Origin: Eubacterium plexicaudatum ASF492
Lineage (GTDB): Bacteria > Bacillota > Clostridia > Lachnospirales > Lachnospiraceae
DNA: 64,000 nt
Direction of reading: 5' to 3'
Assembly (NCBI RefSeq): GCF_000364225.2
Contig: NZ_AQFT02000001.1
Coordinates: forward strand, 2,747,501-2,811,500
Made by a program: the position numbers and the translations under genes
Shown here: positions 1-13,771 of the stretch, piece by piece
How the letters are laid out: each line of letters starts with the position of its first letter
Position numbering within the stretch: the stretch's first letter is position 1
Notes under the pieces: generated by a model
The model's database searches: none
What the model saw: only the letters and a program-made list of their open reading frames with translations
What the model was told of the DNA's origin: nothing

Positions 1-3
1 TTT

Positions 4-76
4 GCTGATGTAGCACAGTCGGTAGTGCGTCGCATTGGTAGTGCGGAGGTCACGGGTTCGATTCCCGTCATCAGCT
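4..76 (+). tRNA. tRNA-Thr (anticodon GGT)
   Basis: The 73-nt sequence folds into a complete cloverleaf. The acceptor stem GCTGATG/CATCAGC is perfect, the D arm is GCAC/GTGC, the anticodon stem is TCGCA/TGCGG with loop TTGGTAG giving anticodon GGT (threonine), and the T arm is ACGGG-TTCGATT-CCCGT. The discriminator base is T. The 3' CCA is not encoded. It is one of the few plus-strand genes here and is followed by a terminator hairpin. Confidence 0.95.
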
Positions 77-91
77 TTAAAACATTGAGAA

Positions 92-133
92 TAAGGGCTT
101 TTGAAGTGTCATGCTTCGAAAGGCCTTTATTTT
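92..133 (+). terminator. Intrinsic terminator after tRNA-Thr
   Basis: A stem of about 15 bp with one bulge (left arm 92-106, loop 107-113, right arm 114-129) is followed by TTTTG. It starts 15 nt after the tRNA and probably ends its transcript. Its core resembles the next hairpin at 191-237. Confidence 0.75.
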
Positions 134-190
134 GTTAGTGAAAGCAATTCATAAATCACTTGAGGAATTGAGGGCCATAATTGATGACCG

Positions 191-237
191 AAAATCAGGA
201 CCTTTCGAAGTACAATGCTTCAAAAGGTCCTGATTTT
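191..237. terminator. Bidirectional terminator hairpin
   Basis: Two 20-nt arms (191-210 and 218-237) pair with a single mismatch around a 7-nt loop and are rich in A/T at the base (AAAA...TTTT). The hairpin lies directly behind the stop of the minus-strand transglycosylase at 245 and faces the tRNA unit, so it can end transcription from both sides. Confidence 0.8.
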
Positions 238-244
238 ATTTTTA

Positions 245-1186
245 TTATACGGTCTTATTTAAAAATACAGCCATACGGTTCTGACCGCCTGCTGTCATAT
301 ACTCAAACGCCTGATGTGCGTCACCCTGAACGGTATCTTCCTTTCGATAAGTATTCACTATGCCTTTTGCGTCTTTCACTTTCATCGTAAGAATTTTTGC
401 AGGTTCCTGCGGCTGTTCCTGTACTTGCTGTGACTGCACCAGATTCGCCTGATCACTGTTGTCCCGTTCATCGTTGTCTGACTGCTGTGACTCTACTGCC
501 TCGCCCGTCAGTTTTTCATAAATCACCCTTGTAAACAGCTGCAAAAATTCCAGATAATCATCATAGTCAAAATACTGATTCATAATCTTTTGCAGGGTAT
601 TGCCCGAAGTGCCCGCCGTCTGTGACGACGACCAGACAGAAGCCGCATCGGTCCCCGTTCCCGTCACGGAACTGTTTGGTATGGTAACGCCTTCTTCCAG
701 ATATCTCAATACTTTTACAACATAATTTTGCGTTTCATTAAAGGGCGGAATCCCGCCATATTTGTCCACATTACCGCTTCCTGCATTATAAGCGGCTACA
801 GCATAAGATAAATTGCCGTTATATTTTTCCAAAAGACGGCTGATATACTGCGCTCCTCCCATAATGTTTTGCTCCGGATTATATGCATCCGTAACGCCGA
901 GTGAAGCCGCTGTTCCCGGCATCAGCTGCATAATGCCCATTGCACCGCAGTGTGAGGTCGCATCGGCCCGAAAATTGGATTCTGCTTTTGCCATAGCCTT
1001 CAGCAGATCTTTGGATACATGATAAGTATCCGAAGCTTTCTGAAAGATCTGCTCCAGATAGTTTCCGTATTCCTGAGATTCCTGATTGATATAATTGGAA
1101 AAATATGTACCTGCCGTATTTGTATTCTGCTCCGTTCCAACCGATGCCAGAGTACCGTCCGCATTTAATACAGAATTTACAACCAT
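245..1186 (-). CDS. Lytic transglycosylase, SLT domain
   Basis: A 313-residue protein with a Slt70/MltE-type goose-lysozyme-like domain at about residues 50-165. The expected catalytic glutamate is E69 in AKAESNF, followed by GAMGIMQLMP and AAYNAGSGNV, the standard SLT signature blocks. Such enzymes cleave peptidoglycan glycan strands to 1,6-anhydro ends during wall growth, flagellar assembly or secretion. No signal peptide is visible at the N-terminus, so export must use another route or the protein belongs to a flagellar or secretion apparatus. The C-terminal third (from about 210) is polar, Q/E-rich and of unknown role. It lies 31 nt behind the C39/LRR gene and probably shares its promoter. 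Confidence 0.88.
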   Translation of the reverse strand: MVVNSVLNADGTLASVGTEQNTNTAGTYFSNYINQESQEYGNYLEQIFQKASDTYHVSKDLLKAMAKAESNFRADATSHCGAMGIMQLMPGTAASLGVTDAYNPEQNIMGGAQYISRLLEKYNGNLSYAVAAYNAGSGNVDKYGGIPPFNETQNYVVKVLRYLEEGVTIPNSSVTGTGTDAASVWSSSQTAGTSGNTLQKIMNQYFDYDDYLEFLQLFTRVIYEKLTGEAVESQQSDNDERDNSDQANLVQSQQVQEQPQEPAKILTMKVKDAKGIVNTYRKEDTVQGDAHQAFEYMTAGGQNRMAVFLNKTV

Positions 1187-1217
1187 AATACCTGTCTTTT
1201 CCTTTCTTATTCCTTTC

Positions 1218-2401
1218 CTACTGCTTTCCGGCTCCTACTGTCGCCGTAACCGGGACGGAAGTGCCCGTAAGCAGAGACGCAAATGTTTCCACCTGCTTTC
1301 CAACAATTAAAATCTGTGCCTTTTTGTGTATCTTTGCAAAAGCATCCGTACCAATCTTCTTAAGATTTTGCGCATGTATTGTCACTTTCCGCAGTTTTTT
1401 ACACTGATAAAATGCTTTTGGCTCTATCTCGGCTATATTTGCTCCGATTGTAATTTCTTTCAGCTTTGCGGCATCTGCAAACGCGCCCTCCGCAATCTGT
1501 ACAACCTGATATTCCACACCATCCAATATCACTGTCTCCGGTATCGTAACCGTCGTATCATCCGATACGCGACCCGTACAGCTTACTGTTTTTTCTCCTG
1601 ATCAAGTACTCGGTACATCAGACCGTTTGCCGCCTGTTCGGACTGCCGATCCGCATCTGTCTTTACTACCGTCAAATTTACCGGACTTTTTACATACCAG
1701 CACCGGCTTGCAGATTCTGCCGTAATGGATGCCTGCGCGATCGGATATCTGCCGGACGGTTTGTCATTGGAAGGATCCGAACAATATAAGATCCCATCCG
1801 TATAATCGGTCACAAGTATCGCATGCGGTTTACGTGCATTATAAATAACAACGCCTTCGGGATGTTTGTCCAACAACCCTATCAACTCATTTATAGATGA
1901 AAGTGACTTATGTACAACGCTTACGCCCGCAGCGGTAAAATTCCATTTCAGACCGGTTTTTTCCGCCCAGGCATACTTGCGTACGGATTTTTCCGTAATC
2001 TGTCTCCAGTCCTGATTCCCGGAAAGCATCGCGGCCCTGCGGATCATCATTGTACTTGCAGTCAGTGTACAGACACGTGCCTGTGACTGTTTGAGAAATA
2101 CTTCGTTATCATTCAGCTGTGCAAACGTAACCGCATGCTGATCTTTGGTCTGTATATCTTCGGATATCAAATCGTCCTGCACCTGTTTATCTTCGGATAT
2201 CAAATCATCCTGTATCTGTTTGTCTTCGGATTGGGTCTGCGAGATCCGATTGGTCTGCGCCCATATCGATGCGCCCGGTACGGACACATTCAGAAAAAAT
2301 ACCGGAATCAGAATGGATGCCGTAACCGTTTTTCTCTTTCTGTAATTACTCCTTACACTACCCGTATTCGCAGCTTTCCGCCGCATACGCTTGTCTGCCA
2401 T
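1218..2401 (-). CDS. Secreted C39-like peptidase/LRR protein (frameshifted)
   Basis: I read one gene across a break. The N-terminal frame (stop at 1583) has a basic start, a hydrophobic export segment (residues about 26-47) and a linker of 11-residue acidic repeats. It then has a C39-like papain-fold domain with a Cys in ARVCTLTAS, a His in KPHAILVTDY and an Asp in LYCSDPSND. The next frame continues with a BspA-type leucine-rich repeat (EGAFADAAKLKEITIG, KAFYQCKKLRKVTIH). The frames join at an A6 run (plus strand 1589-1594). One more A gives an unbroken ...DQEKKTVSC... reading. The C39 triad may process a peptide or simply bind one; the substrate is unknown. The LRR part suggests surface adhesion. 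Confidence 0.65.
2156..2230 (-). repeat. 33-bp in-frame tandem repeat
   Basis: Two 33-nt units (2156-2188 and 2189-2221) and a partial third copy (2222-2230) encode repeats of the type ISEDKQVQDDL in the linker of the C39/LRR protein. The copies differ at three positions. Confidence 0.85.
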
Positions 2402-2431
2402 AACGCCTCCTGCACATAACTTTTTCCAATT

Positions 2432-2471
2432 GGAATGTGTTATGACAGGACTGCCCGATCAAACACATTCC
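2432..2471. promoter_or_regulatory. Inverted repeat in 5' leader of the C39/LRR gene
   Basis: GGAATGTGTT (2432-2441) and AACACATTCC (2462-2471) form a perfect 10-bp inverted repeat with a 20-nt spacer. It lies between the predicted -10 box and the start codon, so it may be an operator or an mRNA hairpin. It is not followed by a T run, which argues against a terminator. Confidence 0.4.
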
Positions 2472-2486
2472 GTTCCCAATATAAAC

Positions 2487-2515
2487 AGTTTACAGGATGT
2501 TACGTCGTATGACAA
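2487..2515 (-). promoter_or_regulatory. SigA-type promoter for the C39/LRR-transglycosylase unit
   Basis: On the minus strand: -35 TTGTCA (2510-2515), 17-nt spacer, -10 TAAACT (2487-2492). It lies about 85 nt upstream of the start at 2401. Confidence 0.5.
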
Positions 2516-2544
2516 GTGGGTAATTGTAGAAATATAAAATATTA

Positions 2545-6427
<3,883 letters not shown>

Positions 6428-6966
6428 CTATCTTATTCTCCCGTATATTCTCCTGATTGTTTATCTTTTTTTCAAACATAATATAATAACAGTTCATCTC
6501 AAAATCGCTGCATGAATGCCTTAAATTCTGCGGCAGAAAAGACATTAATCGCTCTCTTGCACCTATACTTTGCAATTCATCGCGTAATTTATCATCTATG
6601 CCATTTCGTTTCAGAAAAACCTCAATCTGCCGCATAGCACGATCTAATTTTCTTTTTTCGACAACAAAATCCATATTATATCGTGACTCTGCTTCCCATT
6701 CACTAAGCATTTCCGCATGATCATCGAGCCATTCCGTAACGGTGATATTCGCTCCGTTGTGCTGCACCATCTGAAGCAGCTTTGTAATCCTATGTGTATT
6801 GGGCACCGTCACACCTACACATTCTAAAGCCCCTTTGATCACCTTTTCCACGCATTGCTGTAAATGATAAGCAACGATATTAAAATACATCTCATCCGGA
6901 ACCGATATCCGATACAGTGCGGCAGCTGCCTGATAGTCCAAATATGCGCTTTTAAACAACCGAATG

Positions 6967-7325
6967 TCACACATCTTCCATCTCCCTTTCAAATAAAAGC
7001 AGTCCGGTATGATCTATTTGCTTATAAAAACGATTTTCATGTTCCAAATCCATAACAATATCCAGCTCGCAGTCTAACACAGGTTCTGTTCTCAGCGGTA
7101 AAGCAGGATCTTTTTTTTCAATATACAGGTCTATATCGCTATAACTGCCGCATCGAAATTCCAATGAACTTCCAAATAATACGATTTTTTTATATTCGGA
7201 TCCTGACGCAACTCCTCTAATACCTGCTGAACTCTTGTCTGCATCAGGGGATGTACCCGATTGCAATGTATAAAATCAACCCCTTGTTTCACCTCAAAGT
7301 CCCACATATTCCGAAAGTTATTCAT
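6967..7325 (-). CDS. MNT-type nucleotidyltransferase (frameshifted)
   Basis: A small nucleotidyltransferase of about 119 residues. The core motif is GSS followed by SDIDLYI (pattern GSx-10-DxD), the catalytic signature of minimal nucleotidyltransferases. The N-terminal frame (from 7325, ribosome site GGGGAGA) and the C-terminal frame (to 6967) join at the T7 run 7185-7191. One more base gives ...DPNIKKIVLFGSSLEFRCG..., a normal family sequence. It is probably the partner of the HEPN protein, whose start codon overlaps its stop. Confidence 0.7.
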
Positions 7326-7352
7326 ACGGTCTCTCCCCTTTTGCAACTTCGC

Positions 7353-8267
7353 CTAATCCTGCTGCCTTTGTATATATTCCAGAGCCGAAACCGCCGCATT
7401 CGCACCATCGGAAACGGCTGTCACAACCTGACGCAGCGCTTTTGTACGTACATCTCCCGCTGCAAAAAAGCCTGGCGCAGAGGTAATGCCGGTCTCGTCC
7501 GCAATAATATAGCCGGCGTCATCCAGATCGACAACTCCTTTTAACGGTTCCGTCTGTGGCTGCATACCAACTGCCACAAATGCCCCATGTACCGGAATGG
7601 ACCTGCCGTCTTTTAATTCCAGCGCCGTTACGGTCTGTTCCCCGACAATTTTCGCAGGCACAGCCTCGGTCAGTATTTCTACATTTTCTTTTTCCTGCAG
7701 CTGTCGTACGGTAGATGCAGCACCCCGAAACCGATCACGGCGGTGAATCAGATAAACTTTATCACACAAATCCGCTAAATACAACGCATCTCCCAGTGCG
7801 GTATCTCCGCCGCCAATTACCGCCGTATCTTTTCCTTTGTAGAATGCACCGTCACAAACCGCACAGTAAGATACTCCCTTTCCGACAAATTCCTCTTCCC
7901 CGTCAACGCCGAGACGGCGATGTGCGGCGCCTGCACAGTAAATAACGGTCTTTGCATGAATCGTCTGCCCGTCCTCCACATGTACGCTCCAGCCATCTTC
8001 CGTTTTTTCATAATCATATGCCGTGCCTTCCTGAAACCGGATTTCCAATTCCTGCGCATGATTTAAAAACGCTTCTCCCAGATCGTATCCGTTCATTTTG
8101 GGAAGCCCCAGATAATTGTCTACCTGATCGCTTTCCGCAATCTGCCCGGTACCACGATATTCTCTCTCCAGCACCAGAGCGCTTAAACCTGCCCGTTTTG
8201 CATACACTGCCGCGCTAAGTCCTGCCGGACCGCTGCCTATGATCAATACATCCAACTGCCGTTCCAT
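7353..8267 (-). CDS. trxB: Thioredoxin reductase
   Basis: A 304-residue FAD/NAD(P)H-dependent disulfide reductase. It has an N-terminal FAD site GSGPAGLSAAVYAKRAG, the redox-active pair CAVC in YCAVCDGAFYKGK, a second Rossmann motif GGGDTALGDALYLADLC and the C-terminal FAADVR-like block FFAAGDVRTKALRQVVTA. It reduces thioredoxin or a similar dithiol carrier in the cytoplasm. No thioredoxin gene is next to it. It heads the unit trxB-nucleotidyltransferase-HEPN-larE-lacZ, with gaps under 30 nt, behind a clear promoter. Confidence 0.9.
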   Translation of the reverse strand: MERQLDVLIIGSGPAGLSAAVYAKRAGLSALVLEREYRGTGQIAESDQVDNYLGLPKMNGYDLGEAFLNHAQELEIRFQEGTAYDYEKTEDGWSVHVEDGQTIHAKTVIYCAGAAHRRLGVDGEEEFVGKGVSYCAVCDGAFYKGKDTAVIGGGDTALGDALYLADLCDKVYLIHRRDRFRGAASTVRQLQEKENVEILTEAVPAKIVGEQTVTALELKDGRSIPVHGAFVAVGMQPQTEPLKGVVDLDDAGYIIADETGITSAPGFFAAGDVRTKALRQVVTAVSDGANAAVSALEYIQRQQD

Positions 8268-8354
8268 GATGAAACACCCCACTTTATATTTTTTATATTT
8301 CTTTCTTAACTTGCGAACTGTCGTTCAACAATCGTATCCGGTGTAAATAGAAAT

Positions 8355-8383
8355 AGTATAACATACTCTACCGGTTGATTCAA
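8355..8383 (-). promoter_or_regulatory. SigA-type promoter for trxB
   Basis: Minus strand -35 TTGAAT (8378-8383), exact 17-nt spacer, -10 TATACT (8355-8360). The leader to trxB is about 80 nt. Confidence 0.7.
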
Positions 8384-8389
8384 TAGTCT

Positions 8390-8409
8390 AAAAACGGCTT
8401 ATAAAAGCC
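8390..8409 (-). terminator. Short terminator behind small ORF
   Basis: On the minus strand GGCTT-TTAT-AAGCC is followed by GTTTTTAG. The 5-bp stem with a T tail lies 13 nt behind the stop of the small ORF at 8422 and just before the trxB promoter. Confidence 0.45.
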
Positions 8410-8421
8410 ACAGATCTCTTT

Positions 8422-8496
8422 TTAGGCCTTCCCCGCAGCCGCCTGCTGTTTGGATCCCAACGTCTCCGAAGCCGCTTTCAAGTTTTCCGTGCCCAT
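8422..8496 (-). CDS. Possible 24-residue small protein
   Basis: A 24-codon reading frame starts with ATG behind GGAAAGGA. It encodes a polar, Ala/Lys/Gln-rich peptide beginning MGTENLKAASETLGSK. Further upstream on the same strand is TTGTCC-17 nt-TATGGT, a weak promoter, and a hairpin terminator follows. It could instead be an sRNA or a gene remnant. The rest of the 8268-8631 gap holds only this and the trxB promoter. Confidence 0.3.
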   Translation of the reverse strand: MGTENLKAASETLGSKQQAAAGKA

Positions 8497-8631
8497 ATTT
8501 TTTATCCTTTCCGTAAATCAATATTTATGAAAGAGTTTTTCTATTACTATAACCATATCAAAAATAACCTTAACGGACAATCTGGTTTTATCAAATTATT
8601 ATAGGAATTTACCGTGAATACGAATTTATTA

Positions 8632-11330
8632 CTATTCATACACCTGCAACCGCTCCACAATCGTCTGTTTTGCCATATTCCGGTAACAGCACAGCGGCAG
8701 GACAATTCCAATTCCGCAAAAAATTAAAACTACAAGCAGCACAGGCAGTACCGTAAAGCGATACGCTACAAACCAGAAAATACTCCCAACTACACGGTTC
8801 AGCACAGGCGCCATACAAAAACTGCAGACAAGTGAAAGAATTCCGGCTATAACCGCATATAAAAGTCCCTCACAGATCAGCATCTGCCTGAGCTGTCTTC
8901 CCGTCATTCCGACAGACTGGAGCATGGCAAATTCTCTTTTTCTGGCATCAATCGAAGTCAGCATCGCATGGAAAAAATTCAGCACGCTGATAAATGCTAC
9001 CGTAGCACTTAACGCACCTCCCATTATAAAGAACATGCTGCGAAGTTTGTCAAATGCCTGCACATATGTTTGCTTTGACTCAAAATCCAGATTCGGATTC
9101 TGCCTGTTTGTATAGTCTTCCAGATACGACTGCACGGAAGCGCCGTGATCGGATGCCGTATTAAATAACCAGGTCATTACATCCGAAGTTTTGCTGTCTT
9201 TCCGAAAACAATCCGCATGCATAACATATTCAAACCCCTCATAACTGCGATACGACATGACATTTTTCATCGCTACGCAGGCTGCTACCCGATATACGAC
9301 ATCGGCAGACTCCTTTTCTTCCGCCCGAACCGGCCTTTGCCTGCGGTATGCCTCTTCCTGTGTAACCTGTTTTCCTGTCTCACTGTCAAAATATTCCCAT
9401 TCATACACATAATGGACACGTATCGTATCTCCGACTTTTGCCCAGTGACTATGTGCAATGGGGTTGCCATAATCATCTGCCAGATAAACGGCCGCAATCG
9501 CATGCGGATCTTTGCCGTACAAATCCGTCAGATCCCCGTCCAGCACCTGCAGCTGGCTGAGCGGATATGCTTCCATGCCATACACATTTGCGTTTGCAGC
9601 CGGATTACCGTCGACATCCTGTTCCATATAACGCAGCTTTTCCTGTATCTTCTCATCTTCCGTATGGAACATTGATTGTTCCTGCCTGATCCAGGCATCT
9701 TTTGGTGTATAAACGCAAATCGGAGCACGATGCCCGTATATGCGTCCATCCTCTGTAATCTGCACGCCTTTTTTATATTCGCGATGTCTTCTTCCGGTAC
9801 GGACGGCATTTCAGGCGACGCCAGGTCCTTCGTAACCTGAAAGTAAGAAGCATCCGCCAGAATAAAATCGGAAACTGCTTTTGGCTGTAAATATTGATCC
9901 ATATCAAAACCGACCGCAATCGTAAAAGTCATCTGAAACAACACGACCGCCAACGTTATGGACGCTACAACCGTCGCTGTTTTTTTCCTGTTTCTGCCTA
10001 GATTTACCCTTGCCATCAAATATGGACGCGCCATTTTTATATGGTGTGCTCTTATTTTGCGTGTTTTTACTTCCAATTCCGCATCCGTATGCCGCACCGC
10101 CTCGATCGGAGAGACTTTTGCCGCCTTGCGCCCGGGTTTTGCACAAGACAGTAACACCGTAAAAAAAGAAAAGGCAGACGCAATCACAAAAAACCACGGT
10201 TTTATAACAGCATCCACACGTTTCGTATTCAGTACGGACATCAGCACGGGCGTCAGCAGCATACCGGTCAGACTTCCCGCACAAAGTCCGAGCGGTATCC
10301 CGGCCACCGACAGCAGAAACGCCTGTATGTGTATCATGTGCCGAATCTGTCTTCCGGTCATACCAATCGTTTTTAACAATCCGTAAAAGCGGACATCCCG
10401 GCTGACCGATATCTGAAAAATATTGTAAATAACGAGATAACCGGTAATAACAATCAGCAAAAGCAGCAAAACAACCGCTACGATCAGCTGTATATCTACA
10501 CGGACTGCAAGCTGTGCGCCGGCATATGCCCAGTTAACGCCAATCCGTACACTTTTTTCTCCGGACTGCGCCGCTGCACAAAGTCCATGGCTGTTCAGTA
10601 TTTTTTCGACATCTTCTCCTATATGCATACTGCTGTCCAGCATGATACCGAGTGTCCACATTCCGGACACATCCGTTTCCGGAGTTATTTCTTCCTGTAT
10701 TTGTTCACTTGTTATTTCACGGTCTGCCAGTGCTTCTTCCACATATGATTTGGGCACAAGCGCCGTACTTGTCGGGGCGGCCGGATCGTATTCCCAAAAT
10801 CCGCTTAAAATAAACGTATCCGTAATTTCCGTTCCTCTTACTTTATAAGACAACGTCAGTTCCGCCCCGACCTGCGGCTCAACACCCACACAGCTTAAAA
10901 CCCTGGTATCACAGGCAATCTCTTTGGTGCCTTCCTGCGGAAGACTGCCCTGCTGCGGCTGGCAGAAACTCCTTTTTAAATATCCGGATTCCATATAAGA
11001 CAGTTCCGCATGCACTTTTCGAAACGGCTCGTTACATGCCACCCCAAGAAACAGCATTCCGCCGGATTCCCGAATCATCGGATCTTTCTCCAGCATCTCT
11101 TTTTGCTCTGAGGTCAGATCTTTCAAAAAAGCGTGACATGCGCTTCCGACCTGACGAAATGTCTGCTGCTGAACGGTGTGCACCATCGTACCCGCAATCG
11201 TAAACAGTGTCATAAACAGCATTGTCGTCAGCGCAACGGCAAAAACCGCAACCAGATTGCGCACCCGGTCGGCAGACAGGCTCTTTTTCGAAAGTTTTGC
11301 AACTACCTTTCGATTTTTTACCCGAATCAT
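8632..11330 (-). CDS. FtsX/MacB-family ABC transporter permease (frameshifted)
   Basis: The joined frames give a permease of about 900 residues with an N-terminal transmembrane helix (about residues 25-47) and a large extracytoplasmic domain. Two FtsX blocks of three helices follow: residues about 290-405 with RDVRFYGLLKTIGMTGRQIRHM, and the C-terminal block with KREFAMLQSVGMTGRQLRQM. The break is at the T6 run 9769-9774; one more base restores ...ANIKKGVQITEDGRIYG.... With the overlapping ATPase and the two-component pair upstream it forms a BceAB/VraFG-like export or peptide-sensing complex, a type usually induced by cell-wall-active peptides and protecting against them. The inducer is unknown. 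Confidence 0.85.
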
Positions 11331-12004
11331 GTCTGCCCACCTCCCAAAATTCTGCCGTCTTCTATGCGAATAATGCGATCGGCAAGCTGTGCAATTTCTT
11401 CATTGTGTGTAATCATAACAATCGTCTGCTTCAGCCGCTGGCTTGTAATTTTCAACAGTCCCATGACATCCTGACTTGTACGGGAATCCAGATTGCCGGT
11501 TGGCTCATCGGCAAGTATAATGGCCGGTTTTGTGGCAAGTGCGCGTGCAATTGCCACACGCTGCTGCTGCCCGCCGGAAAGATTATTCGGCAGAGCGTAC
11601 CGTTTGTCCTCCAGTCCAAGCGCATGCATCAGCAGATCCACGTATTTTTTATTTGGCTCATTTCCGTCCAGCTGAATCGGAAGCACGACGTTATCATACA
11701 CATTTAACACCGGAACCAGATTATAGTTCTGAAAAATAAACCCGATTTTTCTGCGTCGAAAAATTGCCAGTTCTTCATCTTTCAAAGTAAAAATAGATTT
11801 TCCATCTACGATCACTTCTCCTGCAGTCGGACGGTCCAGACCGCCCAGCATATGCAGCAATGTGGATTTGCCGCTGCCGGACGTGCCTACTACCGCCACA
11901 AATTCTCCTTTTTCTACGGTCAGACTGACCTTGCGCAGCGCGTGTACTGCCGTTTCCCTGCTGCCATATATTTTCTGCAGATTTTTCGTTTCTAAAATAA
12001 TCAT
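11327..12004 (-). CDS. ABC transporter ATP-binding protein (MacB/LolD family)
   Basis: A 225-residue ATPase with Walker [11 protein letters not shown]-loop [17 protein letters not shown], signature [15 protein letters not shown], Walker [13 protein letters not shown] and H-loop MITHNEE. I start at the ATG at 12004, which has AAGGAGGAG ideally placed; longer in-frame extensions lack support. Its stop overlaps the permease start (ATGA), a sign of translational coupling. It powers the FtsX-type permease as a dimer. Confidence 0.92.
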   Translation of the reverse strand: MIILETKNLQKIYGSRETAVHALRKVSLTVEKGEFVAVVGTSGSGKSTLLHMLGGLDRPTAGEVIVDGKSIFTLKDEELAIFRRRKIGFIFQNYNLVPVLNVYDNVVLPIQLDGNEPNKKYVDLLMHALGLEDKRYALPNNLSGGQQQRVAIARALATKPAIILADEPTGNLDSRTSQDVMGLLKITSQRLKQTIVMITHNEEIAQLADRIIRIEDGRILGGGQT

Positions 12005-12099
12005 CCTTATCTCCTCCTTCTTACCGATACAAATGATAACATACAAATCTTTCCACATTCTTTCCATGGCAGCATCAAATCTAACAGTTTCGAAAGATT

Positions 12100-12792
12100 T
12101 CATGATTTGAAGGCTTCCGCCCATACATAGCCAATTCCATATACCGTTTTAATATAGTGTGGTGCGGACGGATTGTCTTCCAGCTTTTCGCGCAGACGAC
12201 GCACGGTTACAGATAGTGCGTTTTCATCCACATATTCCGCACCATCCGTCCAAATCCGGTCAACCAGTTTCGTACGCTCAATCGTAACACCCGGATTGTA
12301 AACGAGTATTTTCAACAGTTTTTGTTCCGTCTTACTCAGTTCCAGTTCCATACTTCCCTTGTAAAACTTCATATCAGAAAAATAAAATGTAAACGGCCCA
12401 ATCCGAACCGTTTCTTTTGTCTGTGTATCCTGCCTGCGCAGCTGCGTATGCACACGCGCCCGCAACACCGCCAGACTGAACGGCTTTGTCACGTAATCAT
12501 CTGCCCCTGATTCCAGTCCGCTTACGATATCCGTCTCCATATCGTTGGCCGTCAGCAAAATGACCGGCACGGACGATCCGGCACGAATTTCCTTTAAAAA
12601 CTCCATACCATTCCCATCCGGCAGATTAATGTCTAATATAATCAGATCATACCTGTCCGACGCAAACCGCTTCCTTGCCTCCTGCATCGTCCCACATGGA
12701 AAAAAAGAATTTTCTTCTGACTGCAGGGCAATACAAATCCCGCTGCAAAGAGCCGTATCGTCTTCTACTACCATAATTTTTTCAATTTTCAA
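12100..12792 (-). CDS. OmpR/PhoB-family response regulator
   Basis: About 230 residues with a receiver domain and a winged-helix trans_reg_C domain. The receiver has the acidic pair VVEDD, the phospho-acceptor in LIILDINLPDGNG, Thr in LLTAND and Lys in VTKPF. The C-terminal domain has ENALSVTVRRLREKLEDNP and IKTVYGIGYVW. The start is uncertain. The ribosome site GGAGG sits directly behind the kinase stop and favours a TTG at 12792; an upstream ATG at 12813 would overlap the kinase by 13 nt. It is expected to activate the adjacent ABC genes on kinase signalling. Confidence 0.9.
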   Translation of the reverse strand: MKIEKIMVVEDDTALCSGICIALQSEENSFFPCGTMQEARKRFASDRYDLIILDINLPDGNGMEFLKEIRAGSSVPVILLTANDMETDIVSGLESGADDYVTKPFSLAVLRARVHTQLRRQDTQTKETVRIGPFTFYFSDMKFYKGSMELELSKTEQKLLKILVYNPGVTIERTKLVDRIWTDGAEYVDENALSVTVRRLREKLEDNPSAPHYIKTVYGIGYVWAEAFKS

Positions 12793-12800
12793 ATGCCTCC

Positions 12801-13733
12801 TTACTTTCCCCACCGTATATCAGAATTTGATTTTAACGGCAAATATACATAAAAAGAACTGCCCTGACCTGCTGTTGACGCTACTTTCATATATCCATGT
12901 TCTTCTGTAAGAATCTCTCTTGCCAGATACAGTCCGAGGCCGATGCCTTCTTCCCCGCACGCACTGCTCCCTCTGTAAAAACGCCGGAAAATCTTTGCTG
13001 TTTCAGCCTCTTCGATTCCCATTCCCGTATCCGAGATTTCAATCCGCGCAAATAGTTCCATGTGTACAAGCGAAATTGCAATGTTTCCACCATCCGCCGT
13101 ATATTTCACCGCATTATCCACAATATTATAAATTGCTTCCGTCGTCCATTTTCGATCAAACCACGCACAGGTATCATCCGGTGAAAACGAAATTGTCTGC
13201 CTTTTGCATTTTGCCCTTACCGCAACCTGGTCGATCACTTCCTCCAGCATCGGAGATATCCGGTTCCATTCGGGATGCAGCACAAACATCTCCGTTTCCA
13301 ACCGTGACGCCTTGATCAGTGCAGCAATGAGAAAGTTCAGCTTTTGCGCCTGTCTGTTTATCTCCTGCACAAACTCCCGATTTTCTTTTGACAGTTCTTT
13401 TTCTTCCAGCATCTGCGCATACAGCAACAGATTTGCTATAGGCGTTTTGGTCTGATGCGAAATGTCTGCAATCAGCTGTTTGACTTTCTCTCTTTCCCTG
13501 ATCAGTTCGTCAGCTGCCAGTCCCGATGCATTCAGATAATGCGCCATCTTTATTTCTATCGAAGAAAGCATGCTTTCATCATAGACCGACTCCCGAAAGC
13601 TGCCTTCTTCTGCCGCTTCCAGCATATGACTGAGCTGTTCCATAATTTTCCTTATATGGCAGCGTGATAAGAATATCCAAACGCCTGCTGCCACAAGCGC
13701 CATCGCCGCAGCATAGGGCAGCCATCGTTCCAT
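12801..13733 (-). CDS. Sensor histidine kinase (BceS-like)
   Basis: About 310 residues. One predicted transmembrane helix (residues about 4-22 from the chosen start) is followed by a HisKA domain with the phospho-acceptor His in ADISHQTKTPIANLL. An HATPase domain follows with the N box IYNIVDNAVKYT and G boxes SDTGMGIEE and EGIGLGLYLAREI. The sensor region is very short, as in intramembrane-sensing kinases that read the flux of a partner ABC transporter. The ATG at 13733 is preferred because GGGAGG lies 9 nt before it. Its promoter is not clear; the 24-bp inverted repeat at 13772-13837 lies where it should be. Confidence 0.88.
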   Translation of the reverse strand: MERWLPYAAAMALVAAGVWIFLSRCHIRKIMEQLSHMLEAAEEGSFRESVYDESMLSSIEIKMAHYLNASGLAADELIREREKVKQLIADISHQTKTPIANLLLYAQMLEEKELSKENREFVQEINRQAQKLNFLIAALIKASRLETEMFVLHPEWNRISPMLEEVIDQVAVRAKCKRQTISFSPDDTCAWFDRKWTTEAIYNIVDNAVKYTADGGNIAISLVHMELFARIEISDTGMGIEEAETAKIFRRFYRGSSACGEEGIGLGLYLAREILTEEHGYMKVASTAGQGSSFYVYLPLKSNSDIRWGK

Positions 13734-13771
13734 TTCTTTCATCCTCCCATTCATTCTGCTTTTTACAGACC

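Noticed and set aside
1583..2401. Treating the C39-like part and the LRR part as two separate genes
   Set aside because: The LRR frame has no ribosome site at its GTG, and both frames join smoothly with one more A in the run 1589-1594, as in many other genes here.
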